Assembly (NCBI GenBank): GCA_000310025.1
Contig: FN648795.1
Span: forward strand, 1 to 37,291
Source of the DNA: Ectocarpus siliculosus
Lineage: Eukaryota; Sar; Phaeophyceae; Ectocarpales; Ectocarpaceae
Length of the DNA stretch: 37,291 nt
Direction: 5' to 3'
Within the stretch, counting starts at the first letter, position 1; every line of letters starts with the position of its first letter. This document shows, in pieces, positions 10,156-19,284 of the stretch. The notes beneath the pieces were generated by a model, which ran no database searches, was not told the DNA's origin, and saw nothing but the letters and a program-made list of their open reading frames with translations. Made by a program: the position numbers and the translations under genes.

Positions 10156-11791
10156 TCTCCTAACTATCGGCTCCCAATAATGTAAGTACCCCGAGTATTT
10201 TAACCATCGATCATGTACATACCGGAAATGGAATCCGCGATTGTACCGCTCAAGTTCAATTCTGGATCTATTGTTTGATGTCCTGACAAGGAGTGATTTG
10301 CTGAGTGATGGGCTTTTCCCGGATTCGTAGGGTTGCGAGGATACTATTTTGTTGGTTGTCAGACTCAGCCTCTGAGTCACAGTGATCGGGTACTTGCTGG
10401 TATCACCTCCACTGCAATTATTGGTGCGGTTAATATAGTCGTCACACTTGACGAACAGTGATGCTTTTGCTGTTGAGTACCTCTCGCTGCTTCACAGGCA
10501 AAGAAACGAATTCGGTGTTCCAGGGATGAAACCTCCAATGGAAAAACATACTAGAATATATACTACAGTTTGACATGTAGTGCTCGGTGATTTGTGCCAA
10601 CCACTCGCAAGAAGTACAGTACATGAGCCCAATCGAGACGCACGAAAGGATAATATGTCAAACCAAGAGAACAGGAGTGAATGCCGTCGCTCAGACTCGA
10701 AGATTGCGTTAAGGAACAAATACCCATACTCTCGTAGGAGCATCCCGAAACTGGAAAGAGAAACTGCATTCGTGCACATCTTCGAGGCCGGGGCGTGTTC
10801 GATTTTGGGTTTTTCGACCGACCGACCAGGCCAATTTCTATAGACCTTGGAAGTTTGTAAAGAGCGCTGTCATTGGAACCACAGTAGTCTGTCGAGCTTT
10901 TTCTTCGGTGGGGACAAGGGTGTGAACGGCACGGGAATGCACATCCTTTATGTTTATTTGGGCGAAACGCGGCTCAAAGCAAGTACGAATGCAGGCTGCG
11001 ACATGGCACGATATCGACGAAATGAGAGCTACATGTGTTGAAATAATGCCGTCGTTATTCAGGACACATGTCTTGAGGGCGGCAGCCAGTGGTAGTTCAG
11101 GCCTTGGTAGTCCAGCAATCCAGAATATCGAACTGAAGCGAATTAGGACGGCAGGTTTTCTCTTCCCCAGCAAGCGGTGTTTGCGCGGTAGCGACAGTGC
11201 ATCCTAGCAAGAAATACGAGGGTTCACAGTCATTCACGTGAGTTTCGTTGGAGAATTTGTGTACAATCCTGGTAGTTCCTGGCCCGAATCGTGAACGCCG
11301 ATTAAGTGCTCCATATGGCTGGTATGGTATGTGATTTGTGGACGACTACCAATTAGAATTGCAGCAGGTGGCGCCGATTGTTGTATTCGATTACGTGCTG
11401 GCTTGGATTTGCCCGACATGCATCTATTCCGGCGCAGTCTAGTTTGCTCCTTCATTGAGCGCCCCCCATCGTGGACTTGCCAGATGTTGTGTTGATCCGA
11501 TGTACTGTATGTTTCTCATGTGTCCTCACCTTCACGTGAGATTGTGCGTGTATGTCGGTCAGAGCAGTGTGTTCTATGTCGTGAATCGCGGAACTACACA
11601 ACATCTCGCGGGTATTCCATCTGCCGACCGTTGACCATCTCTATCTCGTTGAGAATGCCCGTGGATGACGGTGATGACCTGTGATGCCACGAGAAATAAA
11701 GTAGAAAGTATCAACGAAAGGGTCAAGGCGAGGATGGGCCAGTGTTCGCCCTTCTCGGAGGAGCCTGAGGCGGTTTTCCCGTTCTCGAGTA
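10156..11791. other. Unassigned stretch between duplicated unit and gap
   Basis: No homology to the other copies is seen until the last 85 bases, which match the DERVKA exon region at 6,297-6,381. An 86-codon frame at 10,950-11,207 (+) and a 112-codon frame on the opposite strand (10,838-11,173) overlap. Neither has a recognisable domain or splice context that would decide between them. A minus-strand 91-codon frame at 10,108-10,380 straddles the end of the duplicated unit. Nothing else is identified. Confidence 0.4.
11707..11791 (+). pseudogene. Diverged fragment of the DERVKA exon, cut by the gap
   Basis: The frame INERVKARMGQCSPFSEEPEA aligns with VDERVKAGMDQFWSFSKEPGE at 6,297. The nucleotide match is clearly weaker than between copies 1 and 2, yet the frame is kept. 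The sequence runs into the N gap, so its length is unknown. It shows that a third, older copy of this part of the unit existed left of the gap. Confidence 0.4.
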
Positions 11792-11891
11792 NNNNNNNNN
11801 NNNNNNNNNNNNNNNNNNNNNNNNNNNNNNNNNNNNNNNNNNNNNNNNNNNNNNNNNNNNNNNNNNNNNNNNNNNNNNNNNNNNNNNNNNN
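11792..11891. other. Assembly gap (100 N)
   Basis: Exactly 100 N. The round size suggests a placeholder of unknown true length. The left edge matches position about 6,381 of the long unit and the right edge matches about 7,806, so about 1.4 kb of the unit could be missing here. The gap probably results from repeat collapse, so the order of blocks on its two sides should be trusted less than elsewhere. Confidence 0.98.
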
Positions 11892-12411
11892 CTGTTACAT
11901 ATGGGGGGCGCGTTTGGCTGATGGAGTATAGGAGGGGGGTTATCTTTGGGGTGGGGATAATTCTTGAGTTTTTGGGGGCGGGACAGGCGTTTAGCCTCAC
12001 CCACCCCCTACCTGGAAATGGTCAAAATATGGCCGTTTTTGGGCCAACTCAATGTTCTCCGGCCTTTCAGCCGCATGGTTCAAGCACCAACTGAAAAAAA
12101 GAAAAAGTTTTTCTGTCTCAAAAAACGCCGGAGAATTCAACGAAAAAATCGGAAAACCGATCGGACACCGTTAAGGGGGCGCAAAAACATAACGGCACAG
12201 ACTTATGATACAGAGGAAGGTAATAGGGTAACAGTCTGTCGAGGAACTCGGCACCACATGTTGAAGAAGTCCAAGCGCTTTCGGCGCAGCTATGTCTGTG
12301 GATGACACATTTACCTTGCGGGAACTTTTTTTAGTGCGGTTGCGAGAACGTGCCAGCAGTCGATGGATTAGAGAACCCTTGTACGGGGATGAATCGATCT
12401 CGCCCCCGAAA

Positions 12412-12702
12412 CTAAGGAAATGGGAAACCCCGAGAGGTTTCAGACAACAAGGCGATATCTTGCAGCAACCACCGCACCGCAATGTGTAGTTGCCTGTTAG
12501 CCATTTTGGTTTCGTAAAGTTCTTCATCCTCCTCCACATTTACCAATAGTCGTGCATTATCATGGCGTCTTTCAATTTCAATCTTGGTGATCTGTTGCCA
12601 TTTTTGAGTGATCCATACATTTTGCATAAAACAATGTTGACCAGGTCTCTGGAATAGGCACGAAAGGTGTGAGACTGTCCTTCTCACAGCCCAAATACCC
12701 AA
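12412..12702 (-). pseudogene. Second copy of the EEDEELYE coding-like segment
   Basis: Minus-strand frame of about 96 codons matching the segment at 8,327-8,602, with HDNARLLVNVEEDEELYE in place of HENARLMANVEEDEELYE. The end is marked by the same stop after GFPFP. Differences are mostly amino-acid changing, so it is probably no longer constrained. No domain assigned. Confidence 0.25.
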
Positions 12703-12968
12703 AGAGTTATCTTGGTTGTTGACTCAGGCTCCAAATCCGGGCTACGGGATGTACATTGGCCAGGCTACCCAACCCCAACATCAATGATTGGATATTGTGG
12801 CCTGAGAAGTTGAAAAGTGACCAGTTGACTGGGGTTATTTACCCCTTTCTGGGGCTTTCTGGGTGATGTGATGCATTCCGCCCTGGGGGTGTACTGACCA
12901 GAGGCCACAAATGTCTTCTACAACGTTTTACTATGGAAGCGTGACAAGAACGTCAACAGCGACAGCGT

Positions 12969-13220
12969 TTAGCGCATCGACCGCATCTTCCAATTTGCAG
13001 CTGCGGACTCGGGACTCGTTTGTGAAACGATTTGGTTTGCTGCTCGAAATGGATTCCGCTCTTCCCTCCAGCTCCAATTTTCCCGAACGTGACGTTGTAT
13101 GTCCTTGTAGCACTCGGCCTCGAGATGATGTTGGTTCTCGTTTGTCTTAAGGCGGTCGATAACACGAGTTTCGGAATCCACAATCGCTTTCCATTGTATC
13201 CTTGGGTACAGACACCACAA
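12969..13220 (-). pseudogene. Second copy of the RLKTNENQ coding-like segment
   Basis: Matches 8,885-9,202 in the same minus-strand frame and keeps the same terminal TAA. Changes such as TWSWREEQ to NWSWREER and QTKPES to QTSPES are conservative in place but outnumber silent ones. The upstream part seen in the other copy is frame-shifted here, so the frame starts later. Unknown function. Confidence 0.25.
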
Positions 13221-13498
13221 AAATGCGTTGATTCTCGCCCACTGCCCTGCCCCACCTGTGATGTATGTACGATTAATCTCTTGAACATTGTTTAAACACT
13301 AACACCTTTTCAGCTGGTGAGACCGCAGTTGACATGCCTCGCAAACGTTCGGGGTTATATACGAAATGAAGAGCAGCTTGCTCATTTTTGGCTTGTTATG
13401 CAGCGGGAATATGGTTGCAAAGGTGCTCCTGAGTGGCAGACATACGTGGTACGTGAAACTCTTTTCGTTCCGGTCCGTGCTACCACCAAATCCCTCAG

Positions 13499-13570
13499 GC
13501 ACGATTCCGCCCGAGCTGGGCGGGTTGATGGCGCTAGCGGGGCTAAATCTCAGCAACAACAACCTTTCCG
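13499..13570 (+). CDS. Single 24-residue leucine-rich-repeat exon, copy 2
   Basis: Same 72-bp exon borders as at 9,452-9,523: ccctcag before, gtgagg after, phase 1 on both sides. It encodes GTIPPELGGL followed by MALAGLNLSNNNLSG. The first 26 bases are identical to the other copy. The remaining part has nine differences, seven of them amino-acid changing, all at the x positions of LxxLxxLxLSNxN. The scaffold leucines, the asparagines, the LSG turn and the splice borders are unchanged. Like the first copy it stands alone, with no further LRR exon recognised nearby. Confidence 0.7.
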
Positions 13571-14212
13571 GTGAGGCCTTCCTGTTGGCTGTCTTGAATG
13601 TAGTGAGCCTTGTTGTCTGTGGTTGATATTTCGGCGTGTTCTGTGCTCGCCTATTCTCGTCGTTCTTGGCTTCTCTGCCTTGGGAGTGACCAGTGGCTAT
13701 ATCTTGTACCTGGTGCGAATGCGATTCGCTCTGTGTGTCAGCCGCCGGTCATAGCTGTTGTACTGTCCCGCCCAAGTCCAGCAGGTACAGCAGGTACTTC
13801 AACAGCTATCGCCCATTAAATATCCGAATGAGTTGGGAACCAACCCACCTCCACGCTTTAGGGACCTTCCACTTTAATCGCTCAGTGTGGTAAATCATTC
13901 CGTTTCAAATGCTTGGTATTCTTGAATTGATACATGTGGTGTATGGGTTGGTTGGCAATGTTGACAACTTCATCAGTCGTGGCAATGGCTAGGCACGGGT
14001 TTGTACCCGGTCAACACCTCCTGAAACATCAAGCTCACTACTTCAAAGACATGCACATCTAGCCATCTCCGTTCTCAAGTGACCGAAGACTCATTCCAGT
14101 ATCCGTCAAAAGTCTCTCAAGAGTCTCTAGAATTCTACTATTTGGGCGGTTTGGGTTTGACGCAACCAAAAATGAAAAAATACCAACCGTTGGAGTACTC
14201 AAGTCTATATGT

Positions 14213-14470
14213 TCCTTTGGCGCAACCCCACCCCAACAACATCCCTTCCGGCGTTCTTCGTTCACTACAAGCGGCGGTTGCATGGCTTGCTTCTGACTTA
14301 CGATCATGCTCTGGGTACGATGACACAATTTGGAAAATCATAATTTGAACAGGAAACAGCTTCTGGTGATCCCTTGCTTACTGCAATAGGACCATTGCCC
14401 AAGTCCGCGTGTCAGTGAACGACGTGGTCCCGAGCAACGCCTCAAATTTCCACCATTCTGATTGTCTACT
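14213..14470. other. Short unassigned junction between repeat blocks
   Basis: Follows the end of homology with 10,155 and precedes the first base that matches window position 1. No domain or RNA gene is recognised. Because copy 1 of the unit starts at or before the window edge, this piece may represent what normally lies upstream of the unit. Confidence 0.4.
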
Positions 14471-14667
14471 CGGGTGCATGTATATACCCTTCTCAGAGGT
14501 AGCCTACCGTTTGTAACTCCATCCTTCGCCACGGTTACTACAATATTGAGTTTTAGCAGAGATTTGGTCGCCGCACCGAACAATTACTTCTTCAAAGCTC
14601 ATTTTATTCAAATATTCAGAACGAGAGCAAGAATCTTACCTGCGTTGGTTTTCATCATCGATAATTC
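14471..14667. repeat. Long unit copy 2, part left of the retroelement
   Basis: Matches 1 to about 212 with roughly 14% differences in the first 100 bases. The match stops at gataat, exactly where the retroelement begins, and resumes on the other side at 22,731 (accctgcgtac), which pairs with 215-225 of copy 1. Confidence 0.85.
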
Positions 14668-14857
14668 TGCGGAATAGTTGTCGACGATGTAGAGTTTGGG
14701 ATGAAATGAGGCCTCCTGCTACGAAAAGCCTGGAGACTCCACCCAGGGTTACTACCCCCGCGTTGACGTCCCTCGTGTCGTCAACGCGGCAGTCGCGCAG
14801 AGAGTAATTACCCCAGTAAATAAAATCAAATACAGCGTAGTTGGGCGGGTGGGACGG
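14668..14857 (-). repeat. B2 repeat (terminal, 3' end of element)
   Basis: Begins on + with tgcggaatagttgt, as does B1 at 15,001, and both continue to gaaatgaggcctcctgc. B2 has an extra piece of about 22 bp between these blocks. Beyond about 60 bp the similarity to B1 fades. The outer edge abuts host sequence that is present in copy 1. Confidence 0.7.
14758..14789. other. Perfect 11-bp stem hairpin in B2
   Basis: ccgcgttgacg (14,758-14,768) and cgtcaacgcgg (14,779-14,789) are exact inverted repeats separated by 10 bases. It lies in the transcript-end repeat of the element. It could be a recombinase-binding palindrome or an RNA structure; B1 does not contain it. Confidence 0.7.
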
Positions 14858-14999
14858 CTGTTATTCTTACCGTACTTTTCCCTCCGTTAGGGTTGGGAAG
14901 GCTTGTCACGAGTGGGCGCTCTCTTCAAGCCTTTGTCGCAGATCATCTGTTCTCATCCACGGAACCCCTTCGTGGTTCCATGATTTCGACATTATTTTA
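14858..14999 (-). repeat. A2 repeat (internal copy of A)
   Basis: A 115-bp block at 14,885-14,999 is identical by eye to 22,606-22,720. Weaker similarity extends to 14,858 (ctgttattc, matching 22,581). It lies between B1 and B2, as the split-direct-repeat structure demands. Inside it, ggaacc and ggttcc form a small inverted repeat. Confidence 0.88.
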
Positions 15000-15152
15000 T
15001 TGCGGAATAGTTGTGAAATGAGGCCTCCTGCCACGGCATGGGACCCACCCATACTTCATGTTTTGACCTGTGTTATCATTCCCTGTCGTTGCCTGAATTG
15101 ATCCCCACACTTCTCCATCGACGACCCCGCTACCGTAAGTCATTGCTCTTCA
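15000..15152 (-). repeat. B1 repeat and 3' non-coding region
   Basis: Lies between the YR stop (15,153-15,155) and A2. The part nearest A2 matches the outer part of B2: tgcggaatagttgt at 15,001 and gaaatgaggcctcctgc just after. The rest has no clear match in B2. Both B copies end, on the element strand, in caactattccgca. Confidence 0.7.
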
Positions 15153-15605
15153 TTATCCGAAAGCCGAAAAACGTTCAGTAAAGCCTTCTTGCAACGGGAG
15201 ATCGACGGTCTCCATGTACAACCGTTCCTGCTCCTGTTGGTTCTGGGTTCGCCTTCGCTTAGCTGCGACTTCTCCCCCTTGGATCGTGGGCCCTACATAT
15301 CGCTGTGCCACCCCCCGCGTCTTCCATCCCACAAAATCCATGAGGACTTCTACCGCCGTCCCCGCTAGCGTTTGGCTTACCGCTCCTCCTACCCGGAACG
15401 AGTGCATGGTATACTGGCCGCCTGCATCGCCCAGGCGACCGTTCCGAATATGGGCTTGTAACGAGGCGGTCATACGCGCCGCCGACCACTGTGACGACCC
15501 CCGCGAACCGTCGGCGTTGACCTCGGGAAATAGGTACCCCTCCCGCATGTTCCATCCTGCTGACTTAGCTGCTATGCCAAACTCTTGTATCGCCCGCAAC
15601 GGGCA
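15153..15605 (-). pseudogene. Tyrosine recombinase, C-terminal catalytic half (frame-separated)
   Basis: This frame holds the end of the YR catalytic domain: HSFR (the H-x-x-R box), then FVGWKTRGVAQRYVG with the GW pair and the nucleophilic tyrosine about 32 residues after the box arginine. Spacing and order match retroelement tyrosine recombinases, which integrate a circular DNA copy. The tail is basic and then Gln/Glu-rich. There is no ATG near its start; the same frame extends upstream through KTLR and ELCPLR to about 15,694, where it meets the 7-bp repeat that separates it from the N-terminal half. Reading both halves across that lesion gives a continuous YR domain, so this is the second half of one gene, not a separate gene. 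Confidence 0.8.
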
Positions 15606-16614
15606 TAACTCGGTACATTGACGATCTCGTCGAACTACTACCGCGTGCGACGAGCTTCGGAGGGTCTTGCCGAAATGAAAATTGAAAATTGAAAATCATC
15701 CCCGTTCCGTCAGGAAGGTGCAAGACTTGTGCCGCCAACGCGCACGCCAAATCGAATCCTCGTTGCATCGTGTGGAAGGCGGTGACGAACAGCGCAATGT
15801 CTCGGCTACGGGCTACCCGCGCGCCCACCGTATGCAAGTGACTCGCGGTGTTGCGCATGTATCGCACCAGACGTAGAAGTAGCGGGGCTAGCATCGGTCG
15901 GGCTTGCTTGACGGTAACCCCCACCCTGCGCTGTTCTACTTGAACCCACGACAGGTATTTCCGAACCGCCGTGCTGTCGGCTGCGTTACCTCTCTTCTCA
16001 CGCTCATCCCATGGGTCCGACTTCCCCAGGATCTCAGACATCGCGCACTTGAGTTTCGACACAAACGCTTTGTCTAGTGTTTGAGCAGCGTACCGTTTAG
16101 CGCAGGCACTCTCCGTCCTGCACGCTGCCAGTGAATTGGACCCGATGTCGGGGCAGTCTACCGCATGAACCACCTTCGTACCGTTACCGTGAGAATCTAG
16201 CCAGCAGAGCCAATCCTGCACGTCGACATCGGTAGCGTTTTTCCATCCCCTCATCCCGTCCGTGTGCGCTCGGAGAAATGCGTCAAACTTGTCTGCCACC
16301 GCGCATTTGCGTTGCTGACTGGCCTTACTACTCAACGAGGCTAAGACGGTCTCTTTCCGCGCTGCCAACCGGGTTTTATCGATAACCACGGTCGCGTCGG
16401 GCGCCCGAGGCTCTAAAAGCCCCCGAAACGGTGGAGTACCACAATGTTGGCAGAAGTTGAATGTGGCATCGTTCTGGGCCCCACACGTACTACACAGGAC
16501 TTGCGGTATCCGGTCCTGTACTCGCGTAGATCCGGAGGGGACCCGCTCGAGGGTCCCCGCCGCATAATGCTCAATGTGAGCCAAAATCCGTGTGCGATTT
16601 GCAGCTCGTAAAGG
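15565..16614 (-). pseudogene. Tyrosine recombinase, N-terminal half with zinc ribbon
   Basis: Open from just after a TAG at 16,615-16,617, with no ATG for over 100 codons. It overlaps the RT/RNase H frame by about 200 bases in the -1 frame, so translation probably depended on a -1 shift, as overlapping pol frames are common in this class. Counting from the codon at 16,584, residues 31-48 form a CX2C-X10-CX2C ribbon. Residues about 90-190 look like the helical core-binding domain (WLCWLDSHG, YAAQTLDKAFVSKLK). QRGFDLA at about 274-280 carries the first catalytic arginine. Homology is lost near residue 299 because of the extra 7-bp copy, and the frame then runs on to a stop. No slippery heptamer was evident to me. 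Confidence 0.78.
15677..15697. repeat. 7-bp repeat, three copies, breaking the recombinase frame
   Basis: gaaaatt, gaaaatt and gaaaatc stand head to tail. With two copies instead of three, the YR frame would run straight from the arginine-I half to the HxxR/Tyr half. The lesion is therefore best read as a slippage duplication of one unit. An assembly or sequencing error in a short repeat cannot be excluded. Confidence 0.8.
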
Positions 16615-18164
16615 CTAACCAGCATCGAGTGTGTGATGGGGTTTCTCGATCTGCCCTTCCTAAACGCGTCGACAACTGCTCTATTGTCGACATCCATCAG
16701 AACTTGTGCTCGCCTAAGTTCGCCCGGGCGAGCGCTACAACACTCCTTCAGCACCTCGAGCAACGCGAACATCTCCTTGCCATTAATGGAACGCGACAGC
16801 CATTCGTGGGGAAAACCGCCGCCTGCGGAGAATGCGCCACTCGGCAGCGACACTACTCCACCGTATTGGTTGGATGATGCGTCTGACGAAGCGGTGGTGA
16901 GAGAAACGTCGTAGTGTCTCGCTTTGTACCACGGTCCCTCCTGAGCGGTCGATGACAGGTTGAGCCAAATGCGTAGCTCTGCGCGGAGGTCGTGTTTGTC
17001 CCTCAACTGAATGACTCGACCCTTAGCCTTCCTGATCGCCGCGAACATGTAATGAGTCCAAAGGGTGGCCGGTCGAATCGCGACAGACATGCTGACGCAC
17101 TTGCCGGCTATCTTCTCGAGCATGCGCACGGGCACGGAGTCGTTCGCAAGCGCTTGGTCGATGAGCTGATGGAGTTTGAGCAACTTATCCTCCGGGATGC
17201 GGAACGATGCGGTGTGGGAATCGCAGATAATTCCGAGGTATCGCTGTTGTCGAGAGGGGTTGAGGTCGCATTTATTGATGGACAGGAAATACCCGCATCG
17301 GTACGATACTAGGATGCCGGTGTGTAGAGCTTCCGCCGCCGATAGCCACTGTACTCGATCCGACTTCCCGAAGGTATCGACGAAGTTCGCGTACCAGGCG
17401 TCATCGATATACGCCAGGACGGGGATGCCCTTGGACCGCAGGTACGCGGCTTTGGCGTCGCTCAAAGAATGGTAACAAAACGGACTCTCGTTCCACCCAA
17501 ACGGAAGGGTGGTACAGACGTAATCCACTCCATCGTAGTGGACGCCGAATAGCGGCCAGCTCTCGGGCTGCAGGCGAAGATTATGGAAACCCGCGCGGTC
17601 GTCTAGGCTCCCCATGAACACCCCTTCTTCTGCTACGTGTGCCACCCGTGAGACCGTGTCCATCGTAAACGGTACGTGTTTGCAGCAGGTATTCAGGGGG
17701 ATACCGTTTAAAATCATACGGGGTTTGGTTGGCTCCACCGAGATGGACAGGACCAACCGCGGTCTATCCGGGCCCTCCGGTCCTCGGACGTCCTCCCACC
17801 GAACTAAACATCCCCGCTTGTCCAGCGCTTGCACCTCCCGCCGCACAAATTCGGCATGTTCGTCGGGAATGTGGTTGGGGAATACGGCCCCCGGAAACGC
17901 TGCTGGGCGATATGGTTCCTTACGCGACTTCCCTCGATACTCATCGTGGAGGAATTCGAAGACGCTGACACCGTCCCGAATATATGACATGAGTTGATCG
18001 CGCTGGGGATGGTCTCGTAGGATGACCTTGTCCCAAAATTCGTGGTTGTGATTAAGCCCACCCGGTACGAAATGTTCGCCGTTCGCGCCGGCGTCTCTCA
18101 CCGGGGCGTCCCACGGCAGACGGGTGTGTCCGTCCCCGTGCGGTGGTCGCTTTACTTCTGCCAT
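16413..18164 (-). CDS. Reverse transcriptase / RNase H of the YR retrotransposon
   Basis: Copies element RNA into DNA and removes RNA from hybrids. Residues are numbered from the codon at 18,191; the first ATG is residue 10 (18,164). RT: motif A around LDDRAGFHNL (about 197-206), motif B around LPFGWNESPFCY (229-240), motif C AYIDD (260-264), then KCDLNPSRQQRYLG (307-320). RNase H: SSDASSN (D437), NGKEMFALLE (E473), LMDVDNRAV (D500/D502), HGFWLTL (534-540). After about residue 540 the usual end of RNase H is not recognisable and the frame overlaps the YR frame until the stop at 16,413. The frame is also open and coding-like upstream of the ATG back to a TAG near 18,309. All RT and RNase H catalytic residues seen are intact. 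Confidence 0.87.
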   Translation of the reverse strand: MAEVKRPPHGDGHTRLPWDAPVRDAGANGEHFVPGGLNHNHEFWDKVILRDHPQRDQLMSYIRDGVSVFEFLHDEYRGKSRKEPYRPAAFPGAVFPNHIPDEHAEFVRREVQALDKRGCLVRWEDVRGPEGPDRPRLVLSISVEPTKPRMILNGIPLNTCCKHVPFTMDTVSRVAHVAEEGVFMGSLDDRAGFHNLRLQPESWPLFGVHYDGVDYVCTTLPFGWNESPFCYHSLSDAKAAYLRSKGIPVLAYIDDAWYANFVDTFGKSDRVQWLSAAEALHTGILVSYRCGYFLSINKCDLNPSRQQRYLGIICDSHTASFRIPEDKLLKLHQLIDQALANDSVPVRMLEKIAGKCVSMSVAIRPATLWTHYMFAAIRKAKGRVIQLRDKHDLRAELRIWLNLSSTAQEGPWYKARHYDVSLTTASSDASSNQYGGVVSLPSGAFSAGGGFPHEWLSRSINGKEMFALLEVLKECCSARPGELRRAQVLMDVDNRAVVDAFRKGRSRNPITHSMLVSLYELQIAHGFWLTLSIMRRGPSSGSPPDLREYRTGYRKSCVVRVGPRTMPHSTSANIVVLHRFGGF

Positions 18165-18798
18165 CGTAGGCACGCGGGCTACGCTCGGCACTAAACGTGG
18201 CCCCGCCCATTCGCGTTGTTCGTCGGACAGGTCGGGGACGTCGGGGAACGTAACTCTTACTTGCTCATGTCGTCTCGCGAGATGCTTCAGCCAATCGTCA
18301 GCAAATACCTACGTAGTGAGGCGTTGAACGGGGTGCGCCGGTATACGGCTGTATTTTCACTCTATGATAATGATACCGCGTGGCGGGAAGATAGAGATTC
18401 GTTGACAGGGGTTAGCTAGGGGTCGTAGTAGGAAAAGCGAACGTAGCTACGATGTACTGTGACCAGACGGACCCACCGAGATGCGTGGCGGACGCAAGGA
18501 GAGCAGACACAACGACACTCCGGGCTGATTATTTTGCAGTGATACACGGACATTTCTTCTCCCTAATGTGATGCACGGTCTACCAGGATGGAGGGTTAAA
18601 CTGCGTCAGGAATATCAGCCAATGCCCTCGTAAGGCATAGGTCATTGTATGCTACTCTCTTGTTATTCTCGCTCGCGGGCGATCCAGGCGCTCCACGGGG
18701 AATGAATGGTGTCCGTGCTATTATCATGAGGTCGTGCATGAGAATAGGTGACTAAACTGTCGTAGAACGGGTTGACTTCCCGCCGACAGCCGACCGAA

Positions 18799-19086
18799 GA
18801 ACGCGCCGCAGTGGGGATCACCTGCGACTCTCGTGTTTTTTTTTTTTTTTTTTCTCGATCCCGTGCGATCAAAAGAACGCACCTCGTGGATCCGCGCTCA
18901 TGTTGCGCCGGTTTTATAAGGGCATGCATGAAAAGAAACGGTACGAACGCGCCGCGTGGGTATCACCTGCGACTCTCGTGTTATTTCTCGATCCCGTGCG
19001 ATCAAAAGAACGCACCGCGTGGATCCGCGCTCATGTTGCGCCAGGTTTACAAGGACATGCATTAAAAGAAACGATACGAACCACGA
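18799..19086. repeat. 146-bp tandem duplication with an 18-T run
   Basis: 18,799-18,944 and 18,945 to about 19,086 are direct copies, each starting gaacgcgccgc and ending near aaaagaaacg. The main difference is an 18-T homopolymer (18,836-18,853) in the first copy, where the second has tattt. It sits between Gag-like ORF 2 and RT. On the element strand the run is poly(A). Short frames across it on both strands look like shadows of the repeat. Confidence 0.85.
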
Positions 19087-19284
19087 GCGGGATATGGTCA
19101 TCCGACGGGGACCCCACACCTCGTCATATCGGAATACTAAACGACTCGAGCCCGCGGAACAAATCCCACCGCGCACCTTACCCTTCGTGTGAGAAAGGAC
19201 AACCCTACTATCTCTACGAGTAAAGTCACGTATCGCGACCTCAGCATCCCCCAAACTACTTCTATGGCGTACGCTACGGCTCGT

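Larger units (their letters stand above)
11892..14212. repeat. Partial copy of the right part of the long unit
   Basis: Matches 7,806-10,155 at a nearly constant offset of about 4,086 bases; acatatg at 7,811 pairs with 11,897. Similarity is roughly 95-97% by eye and ends after caagtctata near 14,212. The left end is the N gap, so the true boundary is hidden. It carries its own LRR exon and minus-strand coding-like segments. The 39-bp duplication of the other copy is absent. Confidence 0.85.

Noticed and set aside
10245-10275. Minus-strand LSGTIADSIS, resembling another LRR piece
   Set aside because: Only about ten residues match, the frame soon stops and no 72-bp exon borders are present.
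14887-14900. Telomere-like ttagggtt in the A repeats
   Set aside because: A single unit in each repeat, not tandem; most likely coincidence.
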